From JAJPXI01 sp051867655 (GTDB lineage Bacteria; Bacillota; Clostridia; Oscillospirales; Oscillospiraceae): a DNA stretch of 51,641 bases. How positions within the stretch are numbered: the first letter of the stretch is position 1; each line of letters opens with the position of its first letter. The position numbers and the translations under genes are program-made. Where the stretch lies: assembly GCA_051867655.1 (NCBI GenBank), contig JBJDYV010000029.1, forward strand, positions 1-51,641. The letters are read 5' to 3'. Below, piece after piece: positions 7,074 to 15,916 of this stretch. A model generated the notes under the pieces. The model was not told the origin of the DNA, ran no database searches, and saw only the letters and a program-made list of their open reading frames with translations.

Positions 7074-8216
7074 ATGCCCATCTATTTTGACTATGCCGCC
7101 ACCACCCCGGTGCGCCCTGAGGCCGCCCGGGCCGCCTATGAGGTGCTGACCGGCAACTTCGGCAACCCCTCCTCCGGCTACGAACTGGGCCGTCAGGCCG
7201 CCGCCGCTCTAAAGGGCTGGCGCGCCGCTGTGGCGTCCGCCGTCGGCTGTACCCCGGCGGAGCTGTTCTTTACCTCCTGCGGCACCGAGGGGGACAACTG
7301 GGCCCTGCGCGCCGCGGCCCGGGCCATGCGCCGCCGGGGGGATCATATCATCACCACCGCCGTGGAGCACGCCGCCGTGCTGGAGACCGCCCGTTTTCTG
7401 GAGGGCGAGGGCTTCCGCGTCACCTATCTGAAGCCGGACAAAACCGGCCACATTTCCGTGGATGATTTCCGCGCCGCCCTCTGTGACGGCACCATCGCCG
7501 TGTCCATGATGCTGGTCAACAACGAGACGGGAGCCGTTTTCCCCGTGGCGGAGTGCGCCAAAGCCGCGAAGGCCCATAACAAAGACATCCTGTTCCACAC
7601 CGACGCGGTGCAGGGCTTCTGCCATGTGCCCTTTACCCCCAAAGGTCTGGGCGTGGATCTTTTGACCGTCAGCGGCCACAAGATCGGCGCTCCCAAGGGG
7701 ATCGGCGCCCTGTATATCAAAAAAGAGGTTCAGGGCAAGGTTAAGCAGCTCCTGTTCGGCGGCTTACAGGAGGACGGCCGCCGCCCGGGGACCGAACCCA
7801 CCGCTCAGATCGCCGCCTTCGCCGCCGCCTGCCGCGCGGCAAAGGAACAGGGTCCGGCTGCCATGGAGCGGACCCGCGCGGTCAAGGAGTATGCCCTGGA
7901 ACGGCTGAAAGAGCAGGTCCCCGGGCTGGTGGTCGTCTCTCCCGGCGACGCGCCCCACATCTGCGCCGTGTCCCTGCCCGGCTATCCCAGCCAGATGGTC
8001 ATGAACGCCCTGGACGGCCAGGGCATCTGCGTGTCCAACGGCTCTGCCTGCCACAAGGGAAAGCCCAGCCACGTCTTTGCCGCTCTGGGATTGGCCCCCG
8101 ACGTGCTCAAGGGCGTGCTGCGCATCTCCTTCTCCCCGGAGAGCACCCGGGAGGAAGTGGACACCCTGGCCGGCGCCCTGGCGCAGATCGCCCGGGAGCG
8201 TCTGTCTGCCCGATAA
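7074..8216 (+). CDS. Cysteine desulfurase (NifS/IscS class V aminotransferase)
   Basis: Removes sulfur from cysteine through a PLP-bound intermediate and a cysteine persulfide. I start it at ATG 7074 because AAGGAGC lies just upstream; the upstream in-frame ATG at 7053 has no ribosome site. The 380-residue protein has FDYAATTPV at the start, HTDAVQ, the PLP lysine in SGHKIGAPKG (Lys203), RRPGTEP and the catalytic cysteine in SNGSACHKGKP (Cys326). No IscU, SufU or tRNA-thiolation gene is adjacent, so the sulfur acceptor is unknown. It is followed after 21 bases by a MATE gene. Confidence 0.9.
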   Translation: MPIYFDYAATTPVRPEAARAAYEVLTGNFGNPSSGYELGRQAAAALKGWRAAVASAVGCTPAELFFTSCGTEGDNWALRAAARAMRRRGDHIITTAVEHAAVLETARFLEGEGFRVTYLKPDKTGHISVDDFRAALCDGTIAVSMMLVNNETGAVFPVAECAKAAKAHNKDILFHTDAVQGFCHVPFTPKGLGVDLLTVSGHKIGAPKGIGALYIKKEVQGKVKQLLFGGLQEDGRRPGTEPTAQIAAFAAACRAAKEQGPAAMERTRAVKEYALERLKEQVPGLVVVSPGDAPHICAVSLPGYPSQMVMNALDGQGICVSNGSACHKGKPSHVFAALGLAPDVLKGVLRISFSPESTREEVDTLAGALAQIARERLSAR

Positions 8217-8237
8217 TATCTAAATGAGGTTGATTTT

Positions 8238-9644
8238 GTGTTTTCCTATCTGAAGCGCGGCAAAGGCTTTTACCGCAATCTGCTGCTGCTCTCCCTCCCC
8301 GTCGTCCTGCAGAACCTGATAACCACCTCTCTGGCCATGGTGGACACCTTTATGGTGGGCATGCTGGGGGAGACCCCCCTGGCCGCCGTCACCGTGGCCA
8401 ATCTGCCCATCACGGTCATCCAGTTCGTTGTGTTCGGCATCCAGTCCGGCTCCGCAGTCCTGATCAGCCAGTACTGGGGCAAGAAGGATCTGGACTCCAT
8501 CAACCGGGTGGTGGGGGTATCCGCCTTTGTGGCGGGCAGCGTCTCGGTCCTGTTTGCCCTGGCGCTGTTTTTCTTCCCGACCCAGGTCATGGGTCTGCTG
8601 ACCAATGACGCCGTCCTGCGGGATATCGCTGCCCAATACGGCCGCATCGTGGGCTTTTCCTATATTTTCAACAGTCTGACCGGCGTGTATGTGGGCGCCC
8701 ACCGGAGCATGGAAAACCCCAAGCTGGGTCTGATCGTGTTCAGCATCTCCATGTGCGCCAACACCATCCTGAACTGGATCTTTATTTTCGGCAACCTGGG
8801 CGCTCCCCGGCTGGGCGTCGTGGGCGCGGCACTGGCCACCCTGATCTCCCGCATCCTCGAGTTTGCGGTCATGGTCCTTTACGCCGTATCCAACAAACGG
8901 TTCCGGCTGCGTCCCGCGCTGGCGCTGCGGCCGGGGGCGGAGATCAGCCGGAAGTTTCTGAAATACGCCACCCCCGTGGTCCTCAATGAAACCCTTTGGG
9001 GCCTGGGCACCTCTCTGTACCCCACCATCATGGGCCACATGAACGGCAGTACGGAGATTCTGGCCGCCTACGCCGTGGCGGGCAATATCGACCGGTTCTG
9101 CACGGTGGCGGTCCTGGCCGTGGGCGCCACCTCCGCCATCATCGTCGGCATGGAGGTCGGCGCAGGCCGGACCGACCAGGTATACGATGTGGGCAAGACT
9201 CTGAACGTGGTCTCTGTGGCTCTCGGCGCGGTCATCGGCGCTGTTATGCTGCTGGCCACCTATTTTGTGATCGAGCCGTACTTCTATCCCATCTACCCCG
9301 CCTTCCAAAACTGCCCCGGCGCGGCAAAGATCACCACCATGATTCTGACCGTCGTGGCCCTGTTCCTGCCTGCCAGGGCCTTCAACAGCACCAATATCGT
9401 CGGCGTTCTGCGGGGCGGCGGCGACGTGCGCTTTGCCACCATCATCGACCTGCTCCCCCTGTGGCTGGTCGCTCTCCCCCTGGCCGCTCTGGCCGGTCTG
9501 GCGGCAAAGCTGGACATTCTGTGGGTCTATCTGGCCATTGAGGCGGAAAATGTCACCAAGTTTTTTATGGGTGTGATCCGGTTTCGCTCCGGAAATTGGA
9601 TCCATGACGTCACCCAAGTCAGTTATAAAAAGGAGCAAACCTGA
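8238..9644 (+). CDS. MATE family efflux transporter
   Basis: A 468-residue integral membrane protein of about 12 helices, with two homologous MatE halves. The beginning LLLLSLPVVLQNLITTSLAMVDTFMVG is the family signature. Members export drugs or metabolites in exchange for Na+ or H+. The start is GTG 8238 behind GAGGT. The stop TGA at 9642-9644 directly abuts the ATG of the next gene, so the two are translationally linked. Substrate unknown. Confidence 0.9.
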   Translation: MFSYLKRGKGFYRNLLLLSLPVVLQNLITTSLAMVDTFMVGMLGETPLAAVTVANLPITVIQFVVFGIQSGSAVLISQYWGKKDLDSINRVVGVSAFVAGSVSVLFALALFFFPTQVMGLLTNDAVLRDIAAQYGRIVGFSYIFNSLTGVYVGAHRSMENPKLGLIVFSISMCANTILNWIFIFGNLGAPRLGVVGAALATLISRILEFAVMVLYAVSNKRFRLRPALALRPGAEISRKFLKYATPVVLNETLWGLGTSLYPTIMGHMNGSTEILAAYAVAGNIDRFCTVAVLAVGATSAIIVGMEVGAGRTDQVYDVGKTLNVVSVALGAVIGAVMLLATYFVIEPYFYPIYPAFQNCPGAAKITTMILTVVALFLPARAFNSTNIVGVLRGGGDVRFATIIDLLPLWLVALPLAALAGLAAKLDILWVYLAIEAENVTKFFMGVIRFRSGNWIHDVTQVSYKKEQT

Positions 9645-10400
9645 ATGCAGATTACGGTTCTGATGGAAAACGGGGGCCGGGAGGGCCTGTGCGCGGAGCA
9701 CGGGCTTTCCCTGTATGTGCGTTACGGCGGCGTGTCCCTGCTGCTGGACGCGGGGAAATCGGGGGACTTTATCCAAAACGCGGCCGCTCTGGGCTGCCCG
9801 CTGGATACGATCCATACCGCCGTACTCTCCCACGGCCACTATGATCACGCCGACGGCTTCTCCGCCCTGCTCCGGTGCAACAGCGGCGTGACGGTGTACG
9901 CCCGCCCGGGTGTGCTGGAGCCCCAGTTTGCCGCCGACGGGCGGTATATCGGCCTGTCCGCCCTCCTGCGGGAGGAATATGCAGGCCGCTTTGACCTGTC
10001 GGATGCGCAGCGTTCCCTCTCCCCCGGCCTCTGGCTGGTCCCCGATGAAGTGGATCACGAGCAGTCCCTGGTGGCCGAGACCGAAAACGGTCTGGTGGTC
10101 ATGAACTCCTGCTGCCACGCGGGAGCGGACCGGATCGTGGCCGGTATTCTCGCCCGCTTTCCCGGGAAAAGAGTCCGCGCCCTGGTGGGCGGTCTCCACC
10201 TGATGGGGCCCGGCGGCGTCTCTACCCTGGGGATGGACCCCGGCGCGGTGCGGGAGTTGGCCCGCCGTCTGACGGAAGAGTTGGGTGTGGAGGAGATCTG
10301 CACCGGCCACTGCACCGGTGCGCCCGGTTACGCGCTTTTGGAGGAAGCGGCCCCCGGAAAGGTCCGCGCCATCCACACGGGCGACGGATTGGAATTTTAA
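9645..10400 (+). CDS. MBL-fold metallo-hydrolase (dihydropterin/RFAP-synthase-like group)
   Basis: A 251-residue single-domain protein with SHGHYDHADGF (about residues 62-72), NSCCHAGADRIV, GGLHL and a late CTGHCTG. The layout fits the MBL subgroup around 7,8-dihydropterin-6-methyl-4-(beta-D-ribofuranosyl)-aminobenzene-5'-phosphate synthase and TM0207. Its reaction here is unknown. It is the third gene of the desulfurase-MATE-MBL operon and has no gap to the MATE gene. Confidence 0.8.
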   Translation: MQITVLMENGGREGLCAEHGLSLYVRYGGVSLLLDAGKSGDFIQNAAALGCPLDTIHTAVLSHGHYDHADGFSALLRCNSGVTVYARPGVLEPQFAADGRYIGLSALLREEYAGRFDLSDAQRSLSPGLWLVPDEVDHEQSLVAETENGLVVMNSCCHAGADRIVAGILARFPGKRVRALVGGLHLMGPGGVSTLGMDPGAVRELARRLTEELGVEEICTGHCTGAPGYALLEEAAPGKVRAIHTGDGLEF

Positions 10401-10475
10401 AGAGACAGGGACGGCTACCGATGCCATCTCTGCCCCTGTTTGACCGTTTTTTAAGAATCGTGCATGGAAACCCGC

Positions 10476-10504
10476 TTGACGGAATACATGACACATGGGA
10501 TAAT
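10476..10504 (+). promoter_or_regulatory. Promoter of the CDF transporter
   Basis: TTGACG (10476-10481), 17 bases, GATAAT (10499-10504), 30 bases before the ATG. Confidence 0.7.
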
Positions 10505-10534
10505 AAATTGTTATAGAGAAAGGAAGTCTTGATA

Positions 10535-11704
10535 ATGGTTTCTTTTTTGGTTCGGCGGTTGGTCCCGGCGGGAACGGTGCCGGAGGACCCCACTGTCCGG
10601 GAGCGGTGCGGGACCGTGTCCGGTCTGGTGGGCATTGGCCTGAACCTGCTGCTCTGCGCCGGAAAATTCGCGGCCGGTGCGGTCACGGGAGCGATCTCCA
10701 TCATGGCGGACGCCTTTAACAACCTGACCGACGCGGGCTCCTCCATTGTAACGCTGATTGGCTTCCGCCTGGCCGGGCAGAAGGCGGACGCCGACCACCC
10801 CTTCGGGCACGGCCGCATGGAGTACCTGGCGGGTCTGATCGTCTCCATGCTGATCCTGCTGGTGGGCTTTGAACTGGGCAAGTCCTCCATTGAAAAGATT
10901 CTTCATCCGGAGGACGTGCTGTTCTCCGTCCTCTCGGTGGTCATTCTGGCCGTATCGGTCTGCGTGAAGCTCTGGATGTGCGTGTTCAACCGCTCCCTGT
11001 CCAAAAAGATCGGCTCAGCCGCTTTGGCCGCCACCGCCGCTGACTCTCTCTCCGATGCCATCGCCACCACAGTGGTGCTGATCGGCCTGTTTGTGGGCCA
11101 TTTCACCGGTCTGCACATCGACGGCTGGCTGGGCGTGGCCGTCGCCATCTTCATCCTGCGCGCTGGTCTGGGGGCAGTGAAGGACACGCTGAACCCCCTG
11201 CTGGGTCAGCCCCCGGAGCCCGCTTTGGTCAAGGGTGTGCAGAACACCGTGCTCTCCCACCCGGAGGTGGTCGGCCTGCACGACCTGGTCATCCACGACT
11301 ACGGCCCGGGCCGGCGGATGCTCTCCCTCCACGCCGAGGTGCCCGCCGACGCCGATATCATGGCCGTCCACGATGTGATCGACGGCATTGAACGGGAGCT
11401 GCGGGACAAATTCTCCGTGGAGGCCGTCATCCACATGGACCCCATCGTCGTGGGCGATGAGGCCACCGACCGGATGCGGGAGCTGGTGGCCCGGCGGGCG
11501 AAGGAAATCGATCCGGGCATCACCATCCACGACTTCCGCATGACCAACGGGCCGCTGCACACCAACCTGATCTTTGATATGGTGGTACCCCACGACTGCA
11601 AGCTGACCGAGGAGCAGGTCAAGGAGCGGATCGCCGCCGCCATGCGGCAGGAGAATGAACATTACTACACCGTGGTGGAAGTAGACCGCTCTTACGTCCT
11701 GTAA
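10535..11704 (+). CDS. Cation diffusion facilitator (CDF) metal exporter
   Basis: A 389-residue protein with six predicted helices. The metal-site helices read SIMADAFNNLTDAG (about residues 49-62) and AATAADSLSDAIATT, and HPFGHGRMEY lies between helices 2 and 3. A cytoplasmic C-terminal domain extends from about residue 210 and is longer than in minimal CDFs. The family exports Zn, Mn, Fe or Co with a proton antiport. I start at ATG 10535, nine bases from AAGGAAG; the TTG at 10529 is too close to that site. It stands alone with its own promoter. Confidence 0.88.
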   Translation: MVSFLVRRLVPAGTVPEDPTVRERCGTVSGLVGIGLNLLLCAGKFAAGAVTGAISIMADAFNNLTDAGSSIVTLIGFRLAGQKADADHPFGHGRMEYLAGLIVSMLILLVGFELGKSSIEKILHPEDVLFSVLSVVILAVSVCVKLWMCVFNRSLSKKIGSAALAATAADSLSDAIATTVVLIGLFVGHFTGLHIDGWLGVAVAIFILRAGLGAVKDTLNPLLGQPPEPALVKGVQNTVLSHPEVVGLHDLVIHDYGPGRRMLSLHAEVPADADIMAVHDVIDGIERELRDKFSVEAVIHMDPIVVGDEATDRMRELVARRAKEIDPGITIHDFRMTNGPLHTNLIFDMVVPHDCKLTEEQVKERIAAAMRQENEHYYTVVEVDRSYVL

Positions 11705-11785
11705 TTTACAGAAAATTCACCCAAATCGCCCTGAAACGGCTATACTTAACATGATATCTCCAATAATCGAAAGAGGTGAAGATCC

Positions 11786-12472
11786 ATGGCACGCAAAGTC
11801 CTGATCGTGGAAGACGACACCAATATTGCCGAGCTGCTCCACCTGTATCTGGAGAAGGAGGGCTTTGAGACCGCAGTCGCGCCCGACGGCGGGAAGGGCG
11901 TGGAGCTGTTCCGCTCCTTCCATCCCGATCTGGTGTTGCTCGATATCATGCTGCCCGTCATGGACGGCTGGTCGGTGTGCAAAAAGATCCGGGAGGAGAG
12001 CAAAACTCCCATCATCATGCTGACCGCGAAAGGAGAGACCATGGACAAGGTCTCCGGTCTGGAAATGGGCGCCGACGACTACATCGTCAAGCCCTTTGAG
12101 ATGAAGGAGGTCCTGGCCCGCATCCACGCCGTCCTGCGCCGCTTCGGGGACGAGGAAGACGGGGCAAAATGCCTGACCTTCGACAAGCTGTCCATCAATC
12201 TGGACTCCTATGAGCTGGTGGTGGACGGCAAGCGGATCGATACGCCCCCCAAGGAGCTGGAGCTGCTGTATCATCTGGCCTCCTCTCCCAACCGGGTGTT
12301 TACCCGCAATCAGCTGCTGGACGAGGTGTGGGGCTTTGACTATTTCGGCGACTCCCGCACCGTGGATGTCCACATCAAGCGCCTGCGGGAAAAGCTGGAG
12401 GGCGTCAGCGACCAGTGGTGCCTGAAAACCGTCTGGGGCGTGGGCTATAAATTCGAGGTCGCTGCCTCATGA
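11786..12472 (+). CDS. OmpR/PhoB-family response regulator
   Basis: A 228-residue DNA-binding regulator with a receiver domain (Asp53 phosphorylation site in LLDIMLPVMDG, conserved Lys in YIVKPFEMKE) and a winged-helix effector domain ending TVWGVGYKFE. The start follows GAGGTG. It overlaps its histidine kinase by 4 bases (ATGA). The genes it controls cannot be read from the sequence; the following HtrA-like protease suggests an envelope-stress role, which is inference. Confidence 0.9.
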   Translation: MARKVLIVEDDTNIAELLHLYLEKEGFETAVAPDGGKGVELFRSFHPDLVLLDIMLPVMDGWSVCKKIREESKTPIIMLTAKGETMDKVSGLEMGADDYIVKPFEMKEVLARIHAVLRRFGDEEDGAKCLTFDKLSINLDSYELVVDGKRIDTPPKELELLYHLASSPNRVFTRNQLLDEVWGFDYFGDSRTVDVHIKRLREKLEGVSDQWCLKTVWGVGYKFEVAAS

Positions 12473-13878
12473 AATCCATGCACAGCCGCCAGTTCGCCCT
12501 GATGGCGAGCATGGTGCTCATTTCTTTCATCCTCTTCGGCGGCGCCTTCGCGGCCCTCTCCTTCCATTACACGCTGCAGGAAAAGCAGGAGTCCCTGGAG
12601 CGCAACGCCGGCTTCATCGCGGACTTTACCAGCGCGGCTCTCGTCCGGGGCCTGACGGTGGACAACGAGTATTTCCAAAGCTACGTCGCCTCCATCAGCA
12701 GCATCTCCGACGCCACCATTCTCCTGACGTCCGCTGACGGTCTGGTAGTCTTCGCCTCCAGCGCCAATCTGGTGGGCAAACAGGTGCCCGCATCGACTTT
12801 GGATCAGATGCTCCAGTCCGGACAGTACAACGCCCTGAGCAACCTGGGCGGCCTTTTTCGGGACGTGCGCTATGTGTCGGGCCTGCCCATCCAGATCCCA
12901 GGTCAGGAGAAAGCCGCCGGCCTGGTGTTTGTAGCCGCTGAGGCCGACAGCATCATGGAGATGTGGCGCAGCCTCGTGCTGATCTTCATCTTCACCGCCC
13001 TGGTGGTGGTGTTCATCGCCTCCATCATCAGCTCGGTCACCTCACTGTACCAGACCAAGCCCCTGAAGGAGATGGCGGAGGCCACCCGGAAATTTGCCCA
13101 CGGAGATTTTGAAGTGCGGGTCAACACCGACGGCCGCCGGGATGAGATCGGTGAGCTGGCAGCTTCCTTCAACACCATGGCCGAATCGCTGGCCAAGAGC
13201 GAGGCCCGCCGCAGCGAGTTCGTGGCCAATGTCTCCCATGAGCTGAAAACGCCCATGACCACCATCGCCGGCTTTGCCGACGGCATTCTGGACGGGACCA
13301 TTCCCCCGGAGCGGCAGGAGGAGGCTCTGCGCACGATCTCCGCCGAGACCCGGCGGCTGTCCCGTCTGGTGCGGCGGATGCTGGATCTGTCCCGCCTCCA
13401 GTCGGCCGAGACCGTGACGGCCCAGGAGCCCTTCGACATCTGCGAGACCATGGCCCGGATTCTGGTCAGCCTGGAGACCAAGATCACCGCCAAAGGGCTG
13501 GATGTGCACGCCGACATTCCTGAGGAGCCTCTCATGGTCTGGGGCGAGGCGGACGCCATCACGCAGGTGGGCTACAACCTGCTGGACAACGCCATTAAAT
13601 TCTCCCGTCCGGGCGGCCGGCTCGGGGTCTCCATCACCACCAAGGGCAGCAAGGCGTATATCTCCGTCAGTGACGAGGGCGACACCATCCCGCCGGAGGA
13701 GCTGCCGATGATCTTCGACCGCTTCCACAAGACGGACCACTCCCGCAGTGTGGACCGCGAAGGGGTGGGTCTGGGCCTGTATATTGTCAAGACCATTCTG
13801 AACAACCACAAGGAAGACATCACGGTGACCAGTCAGGATGGTCTGACGGAATTCACATTTACTCTGACCAAAGCGTAA
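12469..13878 (+). CDS. Membrane sensor histidine kinase
   Basis: A 469-residue kinase. It has transmembrane helices at about 9-31 and 168-190 with an extracytoplasmic sensor of about 135 residues between them. A HAMP linker follows, then HisKA with His257 in NVSHELKTPM and a HATPase domain with NLLDNAIKFS and GVGLGLYIV. The G1 box reads DEGDTI rather than D-x-G-x-G-I. It phosphorylates the regulator encoded just upstream. The gene ends in front of a GC-rich hairpin. Confidence 0.9.
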   Translation: MKSMHSRQFALMASMVLISFILFGGAFAALSFHYTLQEKQESLERNAGFIADFTSAALVRGLTVDNEYFQSYVASISSISDATILLTSADGLVVFASSANLVGKQVPASTLDQMLQSGQYNALSNLGGLFRDVRYVSGLPIQIPGQEKAAGLVFVAAEADSIMEMWRSLVLIFIFTALVVVFIASIISSVTSLYQTKPLKEMAEATRKFAHGDFEVRVNTDGRRDEIGELAASFNTMAESLAKSEARRSEFVANVSHELKTPMTTIAGFADGILDGTIPPERQEEALRTISAETRRLSRLVRRMLDLSRLQSAETVTAQEPFDICETMARILVSLETKITAKGLDVHADIPEEPLMVWGEADAITQVGYNLLDNAIKFSRPGGRLGVSITTKGSKAYISVSDEGDTIPPEELPMIFDRFHKTDHSRSVDREGVGLGLYIVKTILNNHKEDITVTSQDGLTEFTFTLTKA

Positions 13879-13904
13879 GGAAACGGGAGCCCGCTCCCGT
13901 TTCC
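13879..13904 (+). terminator. Hairpin between kinase and protease genes
   Basis: GGAAACGGGAGC (13879-13890) pairs with GCTCCCGTTTCC (13893-13904). The T-run is only TTAT, so it is a weak terminator or a partial stop before the protease. Confidence 0.5.
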
Positions 13905-13923
13905 TTATGAGATTGGAGGAACT

Positions 13924-15222
13924 ATGCAGTTCGATTATTATCGCTCGCCCTGTCAGGATGCCGTGCCGGCGCCGGGTGGGGCGCCCGGCCCCGGCGGTGT
14001 GGCGCCTCCCACCGGAACCGGCCAGCCGCGCCGCCGCAGGCGGGGCCTGCCGGTCCTGATCCTGTTTTCGGTCCTCATCCTGTTGTCGGCGGCAGTTCTG
14101 ATCGTCCTGCGCGTTCTGTCCCCGGACGGCTGGATGGTCTCCTGGGAGCGGTTTTTTCAGCAGTTCGACGACTCCGGCTTTTATGTTGAGATCCCGGGCG
14201 AATTCGATGAGGGTATTTACGTCCAGGAAAGTCACAGCAGCACACGGACCACCATTCCCCGGGCAGACCCCGCCCCCGATGTGCACATGCTCCTGCTCGA
14301 CCAGACGGAGCAGAGTCTGAGCTTTCAGGAGATCTATGAAAAAGTGATCCCCTCCATCGTCAGCATTCAGTCTTACAGCAGGAACGGCGCCTATGAGGGC
14401 ACCGGAGTGATCATGACGGCGGACGGCTATGTGCTCACCAACCACCATATTATTTCCGGCTGTTCCTCGGCGGATGTCGTGCTGTCCGACGGGACGCGAT
14501 ACCAAGCCAGGCTGGCGGGCAGCGACGCGGAAAGCGATCTGGCCGTTCTGAAGGTGGACGCGGAGGGCCTGACTCCGGCTGAATTCGGCAACTCCGATCA
14601 GCTTCGGGTGGGCGACACCGCCCTGGCCATCGGCAATCCCCTGGGCTCCGAACTTTTCGGCACCCTGACCGAGGGCATCATCTCCGCCATCAACCGGGAT
14701 GTCAATGTGGACGGGTACCAGATGAGCCTGATCCAGACCACCGCCGCCCTGAACCCGGGCAATTCCGGCGGCGCGCTGCTCAACGACGCCGGTCAGGTGG
14801 TCGGCATCACCAACATGAAGATGATGTCCGATTATGAGACCATCGAAGGCCTGGGGTTTGCCATTCCCACCGCCTGGGCCAAGGAAGTGGTGGACGCGCT
14901 GCTGGCCGAGGGCGCGATCACCGGACGGCCCACCATCGGCATCACCTGCAAGACCGTTTTTTCCCAGGACGCGCCGTTTTCCGGCCAGCAAGCCGGCGTG
15001 TATGTGGAGACCGTTACCGCGCACGGTCCCGCTGCACAGGCCGGGGTCCAGCCCGGCGATGTGATCATCGAGGCGAACGGCCAAATCATTTCCGGCCTGG
15101 AAGATTTGACCGCCGTTCGGGATGAAGCCGGTGTGGGCGGCACTCTGGCGCTGACCATCTGGCGGGACGGCGACACACTGGAGCTGTCTCTGACTCTGAT
15201 GGATCAGTATGAGTTAAACTGA
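13924..15222 (+). CDS. HtrA/DegP-type S1C serine protease, membrane anchored
   Basis: A 432-residue protein with a Pro/Gly-rich cytoplasmic N-terminus, an Arg cluster, and one transmembrane helix at about 42-63. The trypsin-like domain carries the catalytic triad His175 (TNHHI), Asp205 (ESDLAVLK) and Ser281 (GNSGG). A single PDZ domain fills the C-terminus from about residue 340. Such proteases degrade or refold damaged proteins at the outer face of the membrane. The start follows TTGGAGGA. It lies 45 bases after a two-component system, a common stress-response pairing. Confidence 0.92.
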   Translation: MQFDYYRSPCQDAVPAPGGAPGPGGVAPPTGTGQPRRRRRGLPVLILFSVLILLSAAVLIVLRVLSPDGWMVSWERFFQQFDDSGFYVEIPGEFDEGIYVQESHSSTRTTIPRADPAPDVHMLLLDQTEQSLSFQEIYEKVIPSIVSIQSYSRNGAYEGTGVIMTADGYVLTNHHIISGCSSADVVLSDGTRYQARLAGSDAESDLAVLKVDAEGLTPAEFGNSDQLRVGDTALAIGNPLGSELFGTLTEGIISAINRDVNVDGYQMSLIQTTAALNPGNSGGALLNDAGQVVGITNMKMMSDYETIEGLGFAIPTAWAKEVVDALLAEGAITGRPTIGITCKTVFSQDAPFSGQQAGVYVETVTAHGPAAQAGVQPGDVIIEANGQIISGLEDLTAVRDEAGVGGTLALTIWRDGDTLELSLTLMDQYELN

Positions 15223-15234
15223 ATCAGAAAATAA

Positions 15235-15258
15235 GGGCGGACGCAAATGCGTCCGCCC
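15235..15258. terminator. Bidirectional terminator between htrA and hpf
   Basis: GGGCGGACGCA (15235-15245) pairs perfectly with TGCGTCCGCCC (15248-15258) between two convergent genes. Short T-rich stretches flank it. Confidence 0.7.
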
Positions 15259-15275
15259 ACTTTGTCTCATTCAAT

Positions 15276-15821
15276 TCAATCGGCGTCTTCGATCAGGCCG
15301 TAGCCGCCGCTGTCACGCTTGTACACCACGGAAAATGCCCCGTCGTCGTCCACATTCTTGAAGGCGAAGAAGGTGTGGCCCACCAGGTTCATCTGGAGCA
15401 CGGCCTCCTCGCAGGTCATGGGTTTAATGGGGAATTTCTTGGTGCGCACGATGGTCAGCTCCTCCTCGGGGGTGTCGGGCACGAAGGAGGAGACCTCCGT
15501 CTCGTCCACCGAACGGGAGAACGCATCCTTGCGCAGGCGCTTCTCCAGGCGGGCCTTGTTCTTGCGCAGCTGCCGCTCAATGGAGGACACCGCCGCATCA
15601 ATGGATGCGTACATATCAGAAGTGCGCTCGGAGGCGCGGAAAATCATGCTGCCGGAGCGAACGGTGACCTCAACACGGTTGAGGTCCTTTTCGACACTGA
15701 AGACGATGGCCGCCTCCGCGTCATTATCGAAATAGCGATCCAATTTGCCAACTTTCTTCTCGGCGTACGCGTGGACGGCCTTGGGCAGATTGATCTTCTT
15801 GTTGGTGAATGTGAACTTCAT
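15276..15821 (-). CDS. hpf: Ribosome hibernation promoting factor, long form
   Basis: Binds the 30S decoding region and drives formation of inactive 100S ribosome dimers in stationary phase. I start at ATG 15821 (MKFTFTNKKINLP) because AAAAGGAG precedes it; the frame is open further upstream but without a site. The 181-residue length, the N-terminal S30AE domain and the C-terminal dimerisation domain (FPIKPMTCEEAVLQMNLVGHTFFAFKN) define the long type, which needs no separate RMF. Confidence 0.93.
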   Translation of the reverse strand: MKFTFTNKKINLPKAVHAYAEKKVGKLDRYFDNDAEAAIVFSVEKDLNRVEVTVRSGSMIFRASERTSDMYASIDAAVSSIERQLRKNKARLEKRLRKDAFSRSVDETEVSSFVPDTPEEELTIVRTKKFPIKPMTCEEAVLQMNLVGHTFFAFKNVDDDGAFSVVYKRDSGGYGLIEDAD

Positions 15822-15870
15822 ACGTGTCAGCTCCTTTTCGTATGGATATGCGGGGTGGGTTTCTGACTCT

Positions 15871-15899
15871 ATGATAGCACATTCGCACAAGAAAGTCAT
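15871..15899 (-). promoter_or_regulatory. hpf promoter
   Basis: On the minus strand ATGACT (15894-15899), 17 bases, TATCAT (15871-15876). The TGTGC before the -10 matches the tRNA operon promoter. It lies in the gap between the fumarase stop and hpf, so hpf can be expressed alone. Confidence 0.6.
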
Positions 15900-15916
15900 T
15901 ATATTTCTGTTAATTT

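Noticed and set aside
8220..10496. Open frame of 758 codons on the minus strand
   Set aside because: It is antisense to the MATE and MBL genes and has no domain-like sequence.
13042..15084. Open frame of 680 codons on the minus strand
   Set aside because: It is antisense to the kinase and HtrA genes; composition bias only.
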